DNA of 23,033 bases from a virus. The position numbers were made by a program, and so were the translations under genes. Positions 1-5,303 of this stretch are shown in pieces. The notes beneath the pieces were generated by a model that had not been told where the DNA came from, made no database searches, and saw only the letters and a program-made list of their open reading frames with translations. The stretch is from positions 1-23,033 of IMG/VR virus record IMGVR_UViG_3300049846_000283, one strand, 5' to 3'. Position 1 is the stretch's first letter. Each line of letters opens with the position of its first letter.

Positions 1-27
1 ATTTACTACTAATTAATAAATATTTTT

Positions 28-132
28 TTACTCGATTAATAGACCTACTAAACCTAAAAATAAAAATAGACCTATAAAGATAATAAGTATAAATACTATC
101 TGCTTTTCAAAGTTTCTTTCTCTTTCGCTCAT
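28..132 (-). CDS. 34-residue single-pass membrane peptide
   Basis: This is a short frame with an ATG at 132 and a TAA ending at 28. Its ATG overlaps the TGA of the preceding gene in an ATGA arrangement, the usual coupling in this phage, and that supports a real gene despite its size. The first ten residues are charged (MSERERNFEK). The rest is almost wholly hydrophobic (IVFILIIFIG and onward) up to a final Glu, which fits one transmembrane helix with a cytoplasmic N-terminus. I do not recognise a family. A last-gene-in-operon membrane peptide could be a holin accessory or a superinfection-exclusion factor, but that is only a guess. The 27 bases to its left hold nothing I can name. Confidence 0.55.
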   Translation of the reverse strand: MSERERNFEKQIVFILIIFIGLFLFLGLVGLLIE

Positions 133-302
133 AATCCTTTTGTTGCTCGTTCATGTCTTTTGCGTTTAAACTCCTTTTCTAGCGCATTTAACGCTATCTT
201 TTTACATTCGTCGACTCCTAGTATGTCAACGATACAATTCTTTACTCCTACGTAAAGAGTTTGTTTTTTTAATGCTTCGTCTTTAATTAATGGTCGTGCC
301 AT
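129..302 (-). CDS. 57-residue basic hypothetical protein
   Basis: The ATG at 302 lies two bases after the stop of the preceding gene, and the TGA at 131-129 overlaps the ATG of the next small gene. The product begins MARPLIKDEALKKQ and ends with a Lys/Arg-rich helix (EKEFKRKRHERATKGL). It has two cysteines and no membrane segment. The opening A-R-P-L-I-K-D resembles short phage proteins with a helical, DNA-binding-like character, but I cannot assign a family. The evidence is the tight spacing on both sides and protein-like composition. The function is unknown. Confidence 0.6.
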   Translation of the reverse strand: MARPLIKDEALKKQTLYVGVKNCIVDILGVDECKKIALNALEKEFKRKRHERATKGL

Positions 303-304
303 GA

Positions 305-700
305 TTAATTATTTTGTTGTTTGTAAAATTCATCTAGTGTAATACAGTTGTTCCAAGGTGTTTCGTTTTCATAGTATACATAACCAGCTATCATTTGTAG
401 CTTATTCACTACACGTCTATCTGTGTCTTCATCGTCCCAAAAAACACACATTTCTCCTACTTTTGGCTGTGGTTTAGGTCGCTCTTGGCTAAAGCCTTGT
501 AGCGTGTATTCTGTGAATGATAGAATAGGGGTTTTTGTATCTTTAGACCATACACCATTATATGTATATGAATCTGTACATCCATTTTTGTATTTGACTT
601 GTATTGGATAAAGCTCGTCCCAATTATCATTAATCACTTCTCCCCAACCTAACCTAATGTCAAATACTTTGTCGCCTAGTTTAAAAATTTGTTTTTTCAT
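305..700 (-). CDS. Hypothetical protein with N-terminal DKVFD...GWG motif
   Basis: This is a 131-residue soluble protein. Its N-terminus carries L-G-D-K-V-F-D-I-R-L-G-W-G-E-V (residues 8-22). That is followed by a beta-rich stretch with a Y-P-I-Q-V-K-Y segment, then L-S-F-T-E-Y-T-L and a Q-E-R-P-K-P motif. From memory this architecture recurs in small proteins of flavobacterial phages and prophages, and the start suggests a small SH3-like beta barrel. A shorter relative of the first 20 residues is encoded at 1056-1217 in the same operon. No catalytic residues are apparent and the role is unknown. Its start region overlaps the preceding 53-residue gene by 20 bases. Confidence 0.85.
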   Translation of the reverse strand: MKKQIFKLGDKVFDIRLGWGEVINDNWDELYPIQVKYKNGCTDSYTYNGVWSKDTKTPILSFTEYTLQGFSQERPKPQPKVGEMCVFWDDEDTDRRVVNKLQMIAGYVYYENETPWNNCITLDEFYKQQNN

Positions 701-842
701 TTCTTTGCTTATTAATTAATTCTACTTCTCTGTCTTTTCTTTCGTTTAACACTCTATGATAATGTTCTACATTAAATCTGTCAAAGTGCCTCCAAGTCTT
801 TAACGCTTGACTTGGAATTGGTTTAAATTCATTCTGCTTCAT
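681..842 (-). CDS. 53-residue hypothetical protein
   Basis: This frame fills the apparent gap between the genes at 829-1059 and 305-700. The ATG is at 842 and the TAA ends at 681, overlapping the neighbours by 14 and 20 bases. The product is charged and helical (MKQNEFKPIPSQALKTW, then a segment with HYHRVLNERKDREVELI). It has a single tryptophan and no cysteine or membrane segment. The amino-acid mix looks like real coding, and the frame removes a 128-base hole in an otherwise gapless operon. I do not recognise it. Confidence 0.55.
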   Translation of the reverse strand: MKQNEFKPIPSQALKTWRHFDRFNVEHYHRVLNERKDREVELINKQRNEKTNF

Positions 843-1059
843 CGTTCAAATTGTATTTAGTTACTAACTCGTCTATTACATAGAATAAACCGAAATCAAC
901 ATTTGTAGCTCTATGTTTAATCATGTCACTATTCGCATTTACATGAATTGCATCTATGTTTAATCTATGCCACAAATCGCACAACTCCTCTTCTGTTTCA
1001 ATTACTAACTTCAACTCAATAGGCTGAAATACCGCATTTTCTTTTACTTCAATTTTCAT
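829..1059 (-). CDS. 76-residue acidic hypothetical protein
   Basis: The ATG at 1059 overlaps the previous stop as ATGA. The bases just before it (GGAAGAGTT) also resemble a Shine-Dalgarno site, though they are part of the upstream coding sequence. The product starts MKIEVKENAVFQPIELKLVIE and continues as an acidic alpha/beta protein with E-T-E-E-E-L-C-D-L-W-H near residues 22-32. The pattern of a beta strand, an acidic helix and H-V-N-A resembles small phage proteins of unknown function. No catalytic or binding motif is clear. Confidence 0.8.
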   Translation of the reverse strand: MKIEVKENAVFQPIELKLVIETEEELCDLWHRLNIDAIHVNANSDMIKHRATNVDFGLFYVIDELVTKYNLNDEAE

Positions 1060-1217
1060 AACTCTTCCTTTTTTAAATTATTAATGTTACTATGGTTGTA
1101 CACTACACTTACTTTGTAAAACAATACACCGACTAATATTCTGTGTCTTCCTACGTAGTTTACAACACCCCAACCATATCTAGCGTCATAAACTTTATCG
1201 TTCAATTCAAATGTCAT
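1056..1217 (-). CDS. 53-residue DKVYD...GWG small protein
   Basis: The frame is open further upstream, but the ATG at 1217 is preferred. It leaves an 11-base overlap with the previous gene rather than 62, and it begins directly at the conserved segment (MTFELNDKVYDARYGWGVV). The motif L-x-D-K-V-[FY]-D-x-R-x-G-W-G matches residues 8-20 of the protein at 305-700, so the two are short and long members of one family. The remainder is beta-rich and ends in a Lys-rich tail whose TGA overlaps the next ATG. The function is unknown. Confidence 0.7.
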   Translation of the reverse strand: MTFELNDKVYDARYGWGVVNYVGRHRILVGVLFYKVSVVYNHSNINNLKKEEL

Positions 1218-1581
1218 ACCAGTTTTCTTTTCTTTCGTCATACTTTGCGTCTGGGTCTTCGTAGTCATCTAACTCGTCCTCGATACAGTCCTCTAAACAT
1301 TTGTCAAATGCCTTGTAAATTAATTCGTCCAAGTCGGGAAATTCTGAAAAGAAACGTTGTATATCTTCTGCATATATAGCTATATCTTTGTCGTAATCGT
1401 AAAAGTAGGATTTTTCCCATTTGTACTCAAACTCCCAAACCGCTAGAATTGTGTCTGTATTTCCGTCACCCCAATAGCACGTATAGCATGGTTTACTACT
1501 TCTTAGCTTGATTTTTGTGTCGTCAAAATACACATCATCTGAATAGCTTAACAAATCTTTTATATATTGTTCCTTTGTCAT
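1207..1581 (-). CDS. Strongly acidic 124-residue hypothetical protein
   Basis: The ATG at 1581 overlaps the TAA of the upstream gene (TAATG). By my count Asp plus Glu make up about 35 of 124 residues against about 15 Lys/Arg, so the net charge is near -20. The acids are densest at the C-terminus (LEDCIEDELDDYEDPD). A C-x-x-C pair (C-Y-T-C) lies near residue 32, followed by many aromatic residues in W-E-F-E-Y-K-W-E-K-S-Y-F-Y. No family is recognised. Such charge is seen in DNA-mimic anti-restriction proteins, but nothing here proves that role. Confidence 0.85.
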   Translation of the reverse strand: MTKEQYIKDLLSYSDDVYFDDTKIKLRSSKPCYTCYWGDGNTDTILAVWEFEYKWEKSYFYDYDKDIAIYAEDIQRFFSEFPDLDELIYKAFDKCLEDCIEDELDDYEDPDAKYDERKENWYDI

Positions 1582-1805
1582 TAGTCTTGGTTTTTAGGTG
1601 TTAATATTTTAGTCCACATTGAGCAAGGCGAGTAATCTATAACATTATCATTTGCCATATAAAATGGGTCATATTTGCTAAATAGATTTGAATACGTACA
1701 GTTATATTTTAAATTGGTTTCATTTGCGAATTTCTTCATGCTATTAACACACGCCAATCGTTGACGTAATGTTAATGGCTTTTTTCTTAATCTGTTTTTA
1801 TTCAT
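1581..1805 (-). CDS. 74-residue basic hypothetical protein
   Basis: This short protein starts MNKNRLRKKPLTLRQRLACV, which is strongly basic. It continues with a segment rich in Asn, Tyr and Cys (three Cys in all) and ends P-K-N-Q-D. The stop is fused to the ATG of the acidic protein downstream (TAATG), so a basic and an acidic small protein are made in tandem. No domain is recognised. The basic N-terminus could contact nucleic acid or the acidic partner, but that is inference only. Confidence 0.75.
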   Translation of the reverse strand: MNKNRLRKKPLTLRQRLACVNSMKKFANETNLKYNCTYSNLFSKYDPFYMANDNVIDYSPCSMWTKILTPKNQD

Positions 1806-1821
1806 AACGCTTTTTTAATTA

Positions 1822-2067
1822 TTACCAACTTTTTAGTTCTAAATTCCAATCATTTTTTAATTGTTCAAACTTCTTGAAAAAAGCATGAAATGTTTTGTAT
1901 GTATAATATGAACCGATAAAACTAATATTATACCCATTAGCCCATGCATTTCTCTTTTCGTTTCTAAAAGTACACTCCATACTTCTATAATCGTCAGTAA
2001 ACGTTCTTTCGTTGTCGAAAATAATCTCTTTACCTTGGCTTAGATGTTGTTTTAAAAAGTCTTTCAT
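1822..2067 (-). CDS. 81-residue hypothetical protein, first gene of the left operon
   Basis: The open frame extends to a TTG at 2094, but that codon lies inside a -7 promoter box. The ATG at 2067 (MKDFLKQHLSQGKEI) is the credible start and leaves a leader of roughly 20 bases. The protein is mixed-charge and aromatic-rich (SFIGSYYTYKTFHAFFKKFE) and has no membrane segment. It leads the run of small genes down to position 28. I do not recognise it. Small first genes in phage operons are often host-takeover or anti-defence factors, which is context rather than evidence. Confidence 0.8.
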   Translation of the reverse strand: MKDFLKQHLSQGKEIIFDNERTFTDDYRSMECTFRNEKRNAWANGYNISFIGSYYTYKTFHAFFKKFEQLKNDWNLELKSW

Positions 2068-2091
2068 AATACTATTTTTTAAATTATGATA

Positions 2092-2121
2092 CAAAGATAC
2101 ACATAAATAATTAATTTCAAA
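2092..2121 (-). promoter_or_regulatory. Bacteroidota-type promoter for the left operon
   Basis: On the minus strand TTTG (2121-2118) is followed, after 18 bases, by TATCTTTG (2099-2092). This matches the Bacteroidota sigma-ABfr consensus TTTG, 17-23 bases, TAnnTTTG. Transcription should start near 2085, about 20 bases before the ATG at 2067. It is the only complete two-box match I found in an intergenic space of this window. Confidence 0.8.
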
Positions 2122-2171
2122 ATTTATTCTTAATTATTTTCAATATTTATTGTTAATTTATAATTATTCTA

Positions 2172-2202
2172 AATAACAAAAGCACCGAATTTCTCCGATG
2201 CT
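2172..2202 (-). terminator. Rho-independent terminator after the lysis genes
   Basis: Minus-strand RNA folds GCAUCGGA / UUCGGUGC (2201-2194 with 2189-2182) around a GAAA tetraloop, followed by UUUU, a G, and more U-rich sequence. Two pairs are G-U on this strand. On the plus strand they would be C-A mismatches, so the signal works for leftward transcription. Nearly the same stem occurs at 22950-22980. Confidence 0.85.
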
Positions 2203-2239
2203 CTTACCTAAATAATTTAAAAAATAAGCGTTATGATTG

Positions 2240-2247
2240 CAAATATA
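2240..2247 (-). promoter_or_regulatory. Candidate -7 box TATATTTG before the terminator
   Basis: TATATTTGCA begins directly after the TAG of the gene at 2248. It fits TAnnTTTG, but there is no convincing TTTG box upstream. A transcript from here would run only about 60 bases before the terminator at 2202-2172. The same TATATTTGCA plus terminator layout occurs at 23027-22950. The decamer also occurs once inside coding sequence (4904-4895), so chance is possible. Confidence 0.35.
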
Positions 2248-2667
2248 CTAAATAATCTCTAACTCTACGCTTTTTTCATTCATCAACAAATCGTACAATT
2301 TCTTTTCGTATACTTTGCTTTCTGTTAAACCGCCTTTAACAGTGTTTTTACCTACTAATATACACCCATGCGAATGTTCTGCTTTGTTTCCTGCGTGTAT
2401 GCGTACACCTGCGAAATTTGGCACGTTTAACAATAAAGGCATAATACGTTTAAATCGTTTGCTCATATTCATAATAACGGTGTATTTTCCGTAAGGAATT
2501 GCCGTTTCTCCGAATACTTTACCCTCGCCTTTGTCGTTTAAGTCTCCGTCTTTGTTTACGTCCCTAACTCTATCCTCCAACGTGTCCGAAAAGTAAATAT
2601 CATTAATATACAATTTACCAATCGTGTACGTATCACGCAATGCTATTCGTTCTAATCTCAATTTCAT
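2248..2667 (-). CDS. DUF5675 / YkuD-like probable peptidoglycan-active enzyme
   Basis: This 139-residue protein has the hallmarks I associate with the phage DUF5675 family. It shows T-L-E-D near residue 29, an acidic D-V-N-K-D-G-D-L-N-D loop (36-45) that looks metal-binding, and G-E-T-A-I-P-Y-G-K-Y-T-V (53-64). It then has V-R-I-H-A-G-N (88-94) and S-H-G-C-I-L-V-G (99-106). His91, His100 and Cys102 have the spacing of the H...SHGC active site of YkuD-type L,D-transpeptidases. The gene is the last in the late unit, overlaps the amidase-like gene by 35 bases and sits on a terminator. A role in lysis or wall modification is the best inference. There is no signal peptide. Confidence 0.75.
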   Translation of the reverse strand: MKLRLERIALRDTYTIGKLYINDIYFSDTLEDRVRDVNKDGDLNDKGEGKVFGETAIPYGKYTVIMNMSKRFKRIMPLLLNVPNFAGVRIHAGNKAEHSHGCILVGKNTVKGGLTESKVYEKKLYDLLMNEKSVELEII

Positions 2668-3142
2668 AAAAGTAATTTTTTCTAATCCATTCGTATAAAT
2701 CTTGTGGCGACATTCTATAGCTTTCTATTACACCATAGCACCATGCCACAAACTCACTACAATACATTTTTTCGTTGTCCTTTGGCTTTCTATAATTCCC
2801 TGTTAATAGTTCCCAAGGTTGGCGTATAATTAAGCCCTCAAAGTCGTATGCCGTATTTCCGCACTTGCTTAACGCTCTTTCTGCAAAGGTCTTTTCGTTT
2901 ACAAGGTTACTACTTCTAAACACTCGGTACTTATAATTGTACATTTTAACCCATTCGTAAAATGGTCGTAAATTAGTGCCGTCTTTTTGCGAATCAATTA
3001 TATAAGGCTTTCCCCAAACCTCGACATATACCCCTGCATGGCTAAACTCCGATTTAGTAAACTTTTTAATTAGCCTAGCTACTAATCTTTGTCCGCTACA
3101 CATGAATATATCGCCTGTTTTATAAACGTCTGTAACTTCCAT
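2633..3142 (-). CDS. Permuted papain-like (YiiX/NlpC-P60-type) amidase, putative endolysin
   Basis: The open frame reaches a GTG at 3151. I chose the ATG at 3142 (MEVTDVYKTGDIFMCSG), giving 169 residues. The fold signature is the circularly permuted NlpC/P60 kind. T-G-D-I-F (9-13) is followed by F-S-H-A-G-V-Y-V with the probable catalytic His35, and by Y-C-S-E-F-V-A-W with the probable nucleophile Cys128 and a following Trp. Known family members cleave amide bonds in peptidoglycan or act on lipids. The gene sits between a holin-like membrane protein and a YkuD-like enzyme, so host-wall lysis is the likely role. It overlaps the upstream gene by 23 bases. Confidence 0.8.
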   Translation of the reverse strand: MEVTDVYKTGDIFMCSGQRLVARLIKKFTKSEFSHAGVYVEVWGKPYIIDSQKDGTNLRPFYEWVKMYNYKYRVFRSSNLVNEKTFAERALSKCGNTAYDFEGLIIRQPWELLTGNYRKPKDNEKMYCSEFVAWCYGVIESYRMSPQDLYEWIRKNYFYEIEIRTNSIA

Positions 3143-3410
3143 ATTTATCACGATTCGTTATGTTTTGCACTAACTCGTTTGTTTTTTCCAATGCTTCGGT
3201 ATTCTTTTCTATTTGGTTAAGTAATACGTTTTGGTAGTTCTTGCTACATTCTTTCGTCTCAAGGCGCAACGCTTTAACCTCTTGTCGTATTTCCTCGTTG
3301 TTTCTAGTGTTTTCTTGCCAAAAATAATAAATGGCAATACCCATAACTACGAATGCTAAACCGCCTTTAATTAACTCTTTTAATACCGTTTCTTTCATTT
3401 CTTTTGTCAT
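3120..3410 (-). CDS. Holin-like single-pass membrane protein
   Basis: The frame extends to an ATG at 3437, but the ATG at 3410 overlaps the previous TGA as ATGA and gives a cleaner N-terminus (MTKEMKETVLKELIKGG). The 96-residue product has one hydrophobic helix (about residues 16-34, GLAFVVMGIAIYYFW). A long charged, probably coiled-coil C-terminal part follows (EEIRQEVKALRLETKE, then NQIEKNTEALEKTNELV). It lies just before two probable wall hydrolases, so a holin or spanin-like role is inferred from topology and position. Single-helix proteins with this shape are common in Bacteroidota phage lysis cassettes. Confidence 0.65.
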   Translation of the reverse strand: MTKEMKETVLKELIKGGLAFVVMGIAIYYFWQENTRNNEEIRQEVKALRLETKECSKNYQNVLLNQIEKNTEALEKTNELVQNITNRDKYGSYRRL

Positions 3411-3610
3411 CGTTCTACGTTTGTATCTCCCCACCATGTACGGTTATACACCTCCGCAAATCCGCTTGAATCTACACCCTCTGTTACACGATTACTACCG
3501 TCCTCCGTAAGTCTTAACTCGTAAGATTCACTATTACGTAAATATTCGTCTCCTTGCTCCCCAAATCCGCTAAGGTTATCAACTGCATTTCCCCAACCTA
3601 TTGTATTCAT
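3407..3610 (-). CDS. 67-residue small structural-type protein with R-x-T-E repeat
   Basis: The ATG at 3610 overlaps the previous TAA, and the TGA at 3409-3407 overlaps the next ATG. The product starts MNTIGWGNAVDNLSGFG, is rich in Gly and Asn, and carries LRLTEDGSNRVTEGVDS. This is a degenerate double copy of R-[LIV]-T-E-x-G that also occurs near the C-terminus of the large tail protein at 14992-17268. The I-G-W-G opening is, from memory, seen in small proteins beside fibre genes of flavobacterial phages. A minor virion or fibre-tip role is plausible but unproven. Confidence 0.7.
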   Translation of the reverse strand: MNTIGWGNAVDNLSGFGEQGDEYLRNSESYELRLTEDGSNRVTEGVDSSGFAEVYNRTWWGDTNVER

Positions 3611-3795
3611 TTTACTATCAATTTTGTAAGGTCTTGACTTAGTTCTACTGTTTCGCCTTTCAATCCGTTCATATCCGCAATAAGGTTTAAATCCTCATTC
3701 ATGCGTTGTTGAATTGCGCTAAGTTGTGCAAGATAAGCCCTAAACCTATCCTGCACTTCCTGCGTTAACTTAATTTCTTGGTGCGCTTGGCTCAT
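3607..3795 (-). CDS. 62-residue helical small protein
   Basis: The product is almost entirely helical with heptad-like hydrophobics (VQDRFRAYLAQLSAIQQRM, then LNLIADMNGLKG), so it is probably a coiled coil. The ATG at 3795 lies inside the end of the previous gene (26-base overlap), and the stop overlaps the next ATG. It resembles small Gln-rich coiled-coil proteins that sit between fibre genes and lysis genes in Bacteroidota phages. The function is not known. Confidence 0.7.
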   Translation of the reverse strand: MSQAHQEIKLTQEVQDRFRAYLAQLSAIQQRMNEDLNLIADMNGLKGETVELSQDLTKLIVK

Positions 3796-4027
3796 TTTGT
3801 GCTAAATCTAATTCAATCATTGAAATAATTGCAACTCCTAACTCTGATGCTTTCCAAAAGTCGTAATCACGCTCATAGTGTTTAATTTCTTCTTTCACTA
3901 TTTCTCCGTCTATTTCTACTACTTCTTTATAGCCTACTTTAAGTAATTTTGTGTCGTCAAATGCTTGTAAAGAGTAAAATTCTCTTTTTATTTGAACTGC
4001 TTTGTTTTCGTTTACTACTGTTATCAT
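3770..4027 (-). CDS. 85-residue hypothetical protein, possible fibre accessory
   Basis: This protein begins MITVVNENKAVQIKREFYS and contains a beta-hairpin-like segment (YKEVVEIDGEIVKEEIKHY). It then has an acidic helix with I-I-S-M-I-E-L-D-L-A and a short tail. It lies directly downstream of the fibre-like gene with 11 bases between them. Such genes are often chaperones or small caps of the fibre, but no motif proves this. No membrane segment or cysteine is present. Confidence 0.7.
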   Translation of the reverse strand: MITVVNENKAVQIKREFYSLQAFDDTKLLKVGYKEVVEIDGEIVKEEIKHYERDYDFWKASELGVAIISMIELDLAQNEPSAPRN

Positions 4028-4038
4028 TTTATGTTATT

Positions 4039-4734
4039 TTATACAATGTTTATTACTCCTCCGTTATTCCACAAATCGCCAGCACTTAAACCTGCTGCTG
4101 ATGTAGGCAAATTTGGCATAGATACTTTACCACCGTCATGTAATTTTAATATTGTTAGCGTGTCCGCATAATCTTTAAAATCACATTGACCATTCGACAA
4201 AATAGATAGTTTTGTACCTGATCCTGTTGATTGTGACCATACAGCGTAATTATTAGCTGATTTAAACTGACCACCGTAGCTACTTGTCGATATTGCTTCA
4301 ATACCTTTCCCTGATGATGAAATAGCGTACACACCTCTTCCGCTTGTCGATGTAGCATACAATGCTATTTCGTCTGTTGATTCAAAGAAACCTGCATACT
4401 CACCATTTGGTGCAGTCGAATATATACGTGCTGAGGCTAAAGCATTTGCGTTTACTGATAACCTAGTGTTTACCTTTGTATTTCCGTTAACAGTAAATTT
4501 ACCAACGTTATCAAAAGTCAACTCGTATGTGTTTATGTTATGCGTTCTATTTGCCGTAAATGTCAAGTTAGCACTTGCAAAGTTACTTGTACTTACACCT
4601 GCAAATACTTCACTACCCGTTACACGCTTACTTACGTACCCACCTAACCCATCTGGCTCGCTAATCTCTAGTAAGTCTGTTGCTCCTAGTGTTGCACCCT
4701 TGGCTGTTAGTTCCGATATTCTCTTTTCTGCCAT
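4039..4734 (-). CDS. Tail fibre / receptor-binding-like protein
   Basis: This 231-residue protein starts MAEKRISELTAKGATLGATD, a typical virion-attachment start in Bacteroidota phages. The middle is beta-rich with imperfect short repeats suggesting a beta-helix: Y-A-T-S-T-S-G-R-G-V-Y, then A-I-S-S-S-G-K-G-I-E, then A-I-S-T-S-S-Y-G-G-Q-F. It ends with a compact cap (SMPNLPTSAAGLSAGDLW, then NGGVINIV) like those at the tips of phage fibres. It follows the connector gene and precedes lysis, so a host-recognition or decoration role is likely. The target receptor cannot be told from sequence. Confidence 0.75.
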   Translation of the reverse strand: MAEKRISELTAKGATLGATDLLEISEPDGLGGYVSKRVTGSEVFAGVSTSNFASANLTFTANRTHNINTYELTFDNVGKFTVNGNTKVNTRLSVNANALASARIYSTAPNGEYAGFFESTDEIALYATSTSGRGVYAISSSGKGIEAISTSSYGGQFKSANNYAVWSQSTGSGTKLSILSNGQCDFKDYADTLTILKLHDGGKVSMPNLPTSAAGLSAGDLWNNGGVINIV

Positions 4735-4822
4735 TTCTCTCTAATTTTAAAATATATTGTTTTAACTTTTCTACGTTTTCTTTCTTTGGCTCATAGCCCT
4801 TTTTAGATACACCATCCTGCAT
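4661..4822 (-). CDS. Possible 53-residue overlapping small protein
   Basis: The ATG is at 4822, 20 bases before the end of the connector gene, and the TAG ends at 4661. The first 27 codons fall mostly in the 68-base gap and read like real protein (QDGVSKKGYEPKKENVEKLK, then QYILKLERNG). The last half overlaps the start of the fibre-like gene in another frame and looks less convincing. It may be a genuine small helical gene whose stop lies inside the next gene, or a short frame occurring by chance. Confidence 0.45.
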   Translation of the reverse strand: MQDGVSKKGYEPKKENVEKLKQYILKLERNGRKENIGTNSQGCNTRSNRLTRD

Positions 4823-5303
4823 AATAATTATCGTCTTTAGGGTAAACGTCTCCAGATGTATTTTCGTTATACTCTGGAAACAAATTACTGTTGTTGCAAA
4901 TATAGTCTAAAAAACGCTGTGAATAGTTTTCTGCTATACTTCTTTCCTTTTCTACTAAAAAGTCTAATTCCTCTTTGCTTATCGTTTCTGCGTTTTCGCT
5001 TGAATGTTTATATACTCCTTTATTCGCTATTGTATATGCTGAAAAAGGCAAATACTCCACCATTGCCCAATGTATAAGCATAGGTTTAATAAATTTTGTT
5101 ACTAGGTTTAAATAGTCGCCTGCTAACGTGTCGTTTTCGATATCGTCTTTAATCTTATCAAACAACTTTGTACCTAGATATTGTTGTATATGTATGTCTT
5201 GTGCTATCTTAATGAATTGTATAAACTTATCAGTATCTACGTTTCCGTCTGTTGCCGTATATTTTACTAAATCTGCTCTAGTTATAAATAGTGCTTCTGC
5301 CAT
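4803..5303 (-). CDS. Head-tail connector/adaptor-like protein (DUF6712-like)
   Basis: This 166-residue, mostly helical protein has its ATG fused to the portal stop (TAATG). Near the N-terminus it shows the usual adaptor-like pattern F-I-T-R-A-D-L-V-K-Y (6-15). D-K-F-I-Q-F-I-K-I-A-Q-D and Q-Q-Y-L-G-T-K-L-F-D-K-I follow (about 26-50), then helices with W-A-M-V-E-Y-L-P-F. This resembles the DUF6712-type proteins found next to portals in Bacteroidota phages. The position directly after the portal supports a role in the neck joining head and tail. The assignment rests on pattern and context, not on a catalytic motif. Confidence 0.65.
   Translation of the reverse strand: MAEALFITRADLVKYTATDGNVDTDKFIQFIKIAQDIHIQQYLGTKLFDKIKDDIENDTLAGDYLNLVTKFIKPMLIHWAMVEYLPFSAYTIANKGVYKHSSENAETISKEELDFLVEKERSIAENYSQRFLDYICNNSNLFPEYNENTSGDVYPKDDNYYAGWCI

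Noticed and set aside
2068-2094. Upstream TTG start for the first gene of the left operon
   Set aside because: The TTG is part of the TATCTTTG promoter box, so the extra nine residues would not be transcribed with a usable start.
4155-4358. 67-residue minus-strand frame inside the fibre-like gene
   Set aside because: It is fully nested in another frame of the fibre-like gene and has no protein-like pattern or coupling.
4895-4904. A third TATATTTGCA sequence on the minus strand
   Set aside because: It lies inside the connector gene coding sequence (codons for Y-I-C-N) with no TTTG box at the right distance, so it is most likely chance. It also lowers confidence in the two intergenic boxes.
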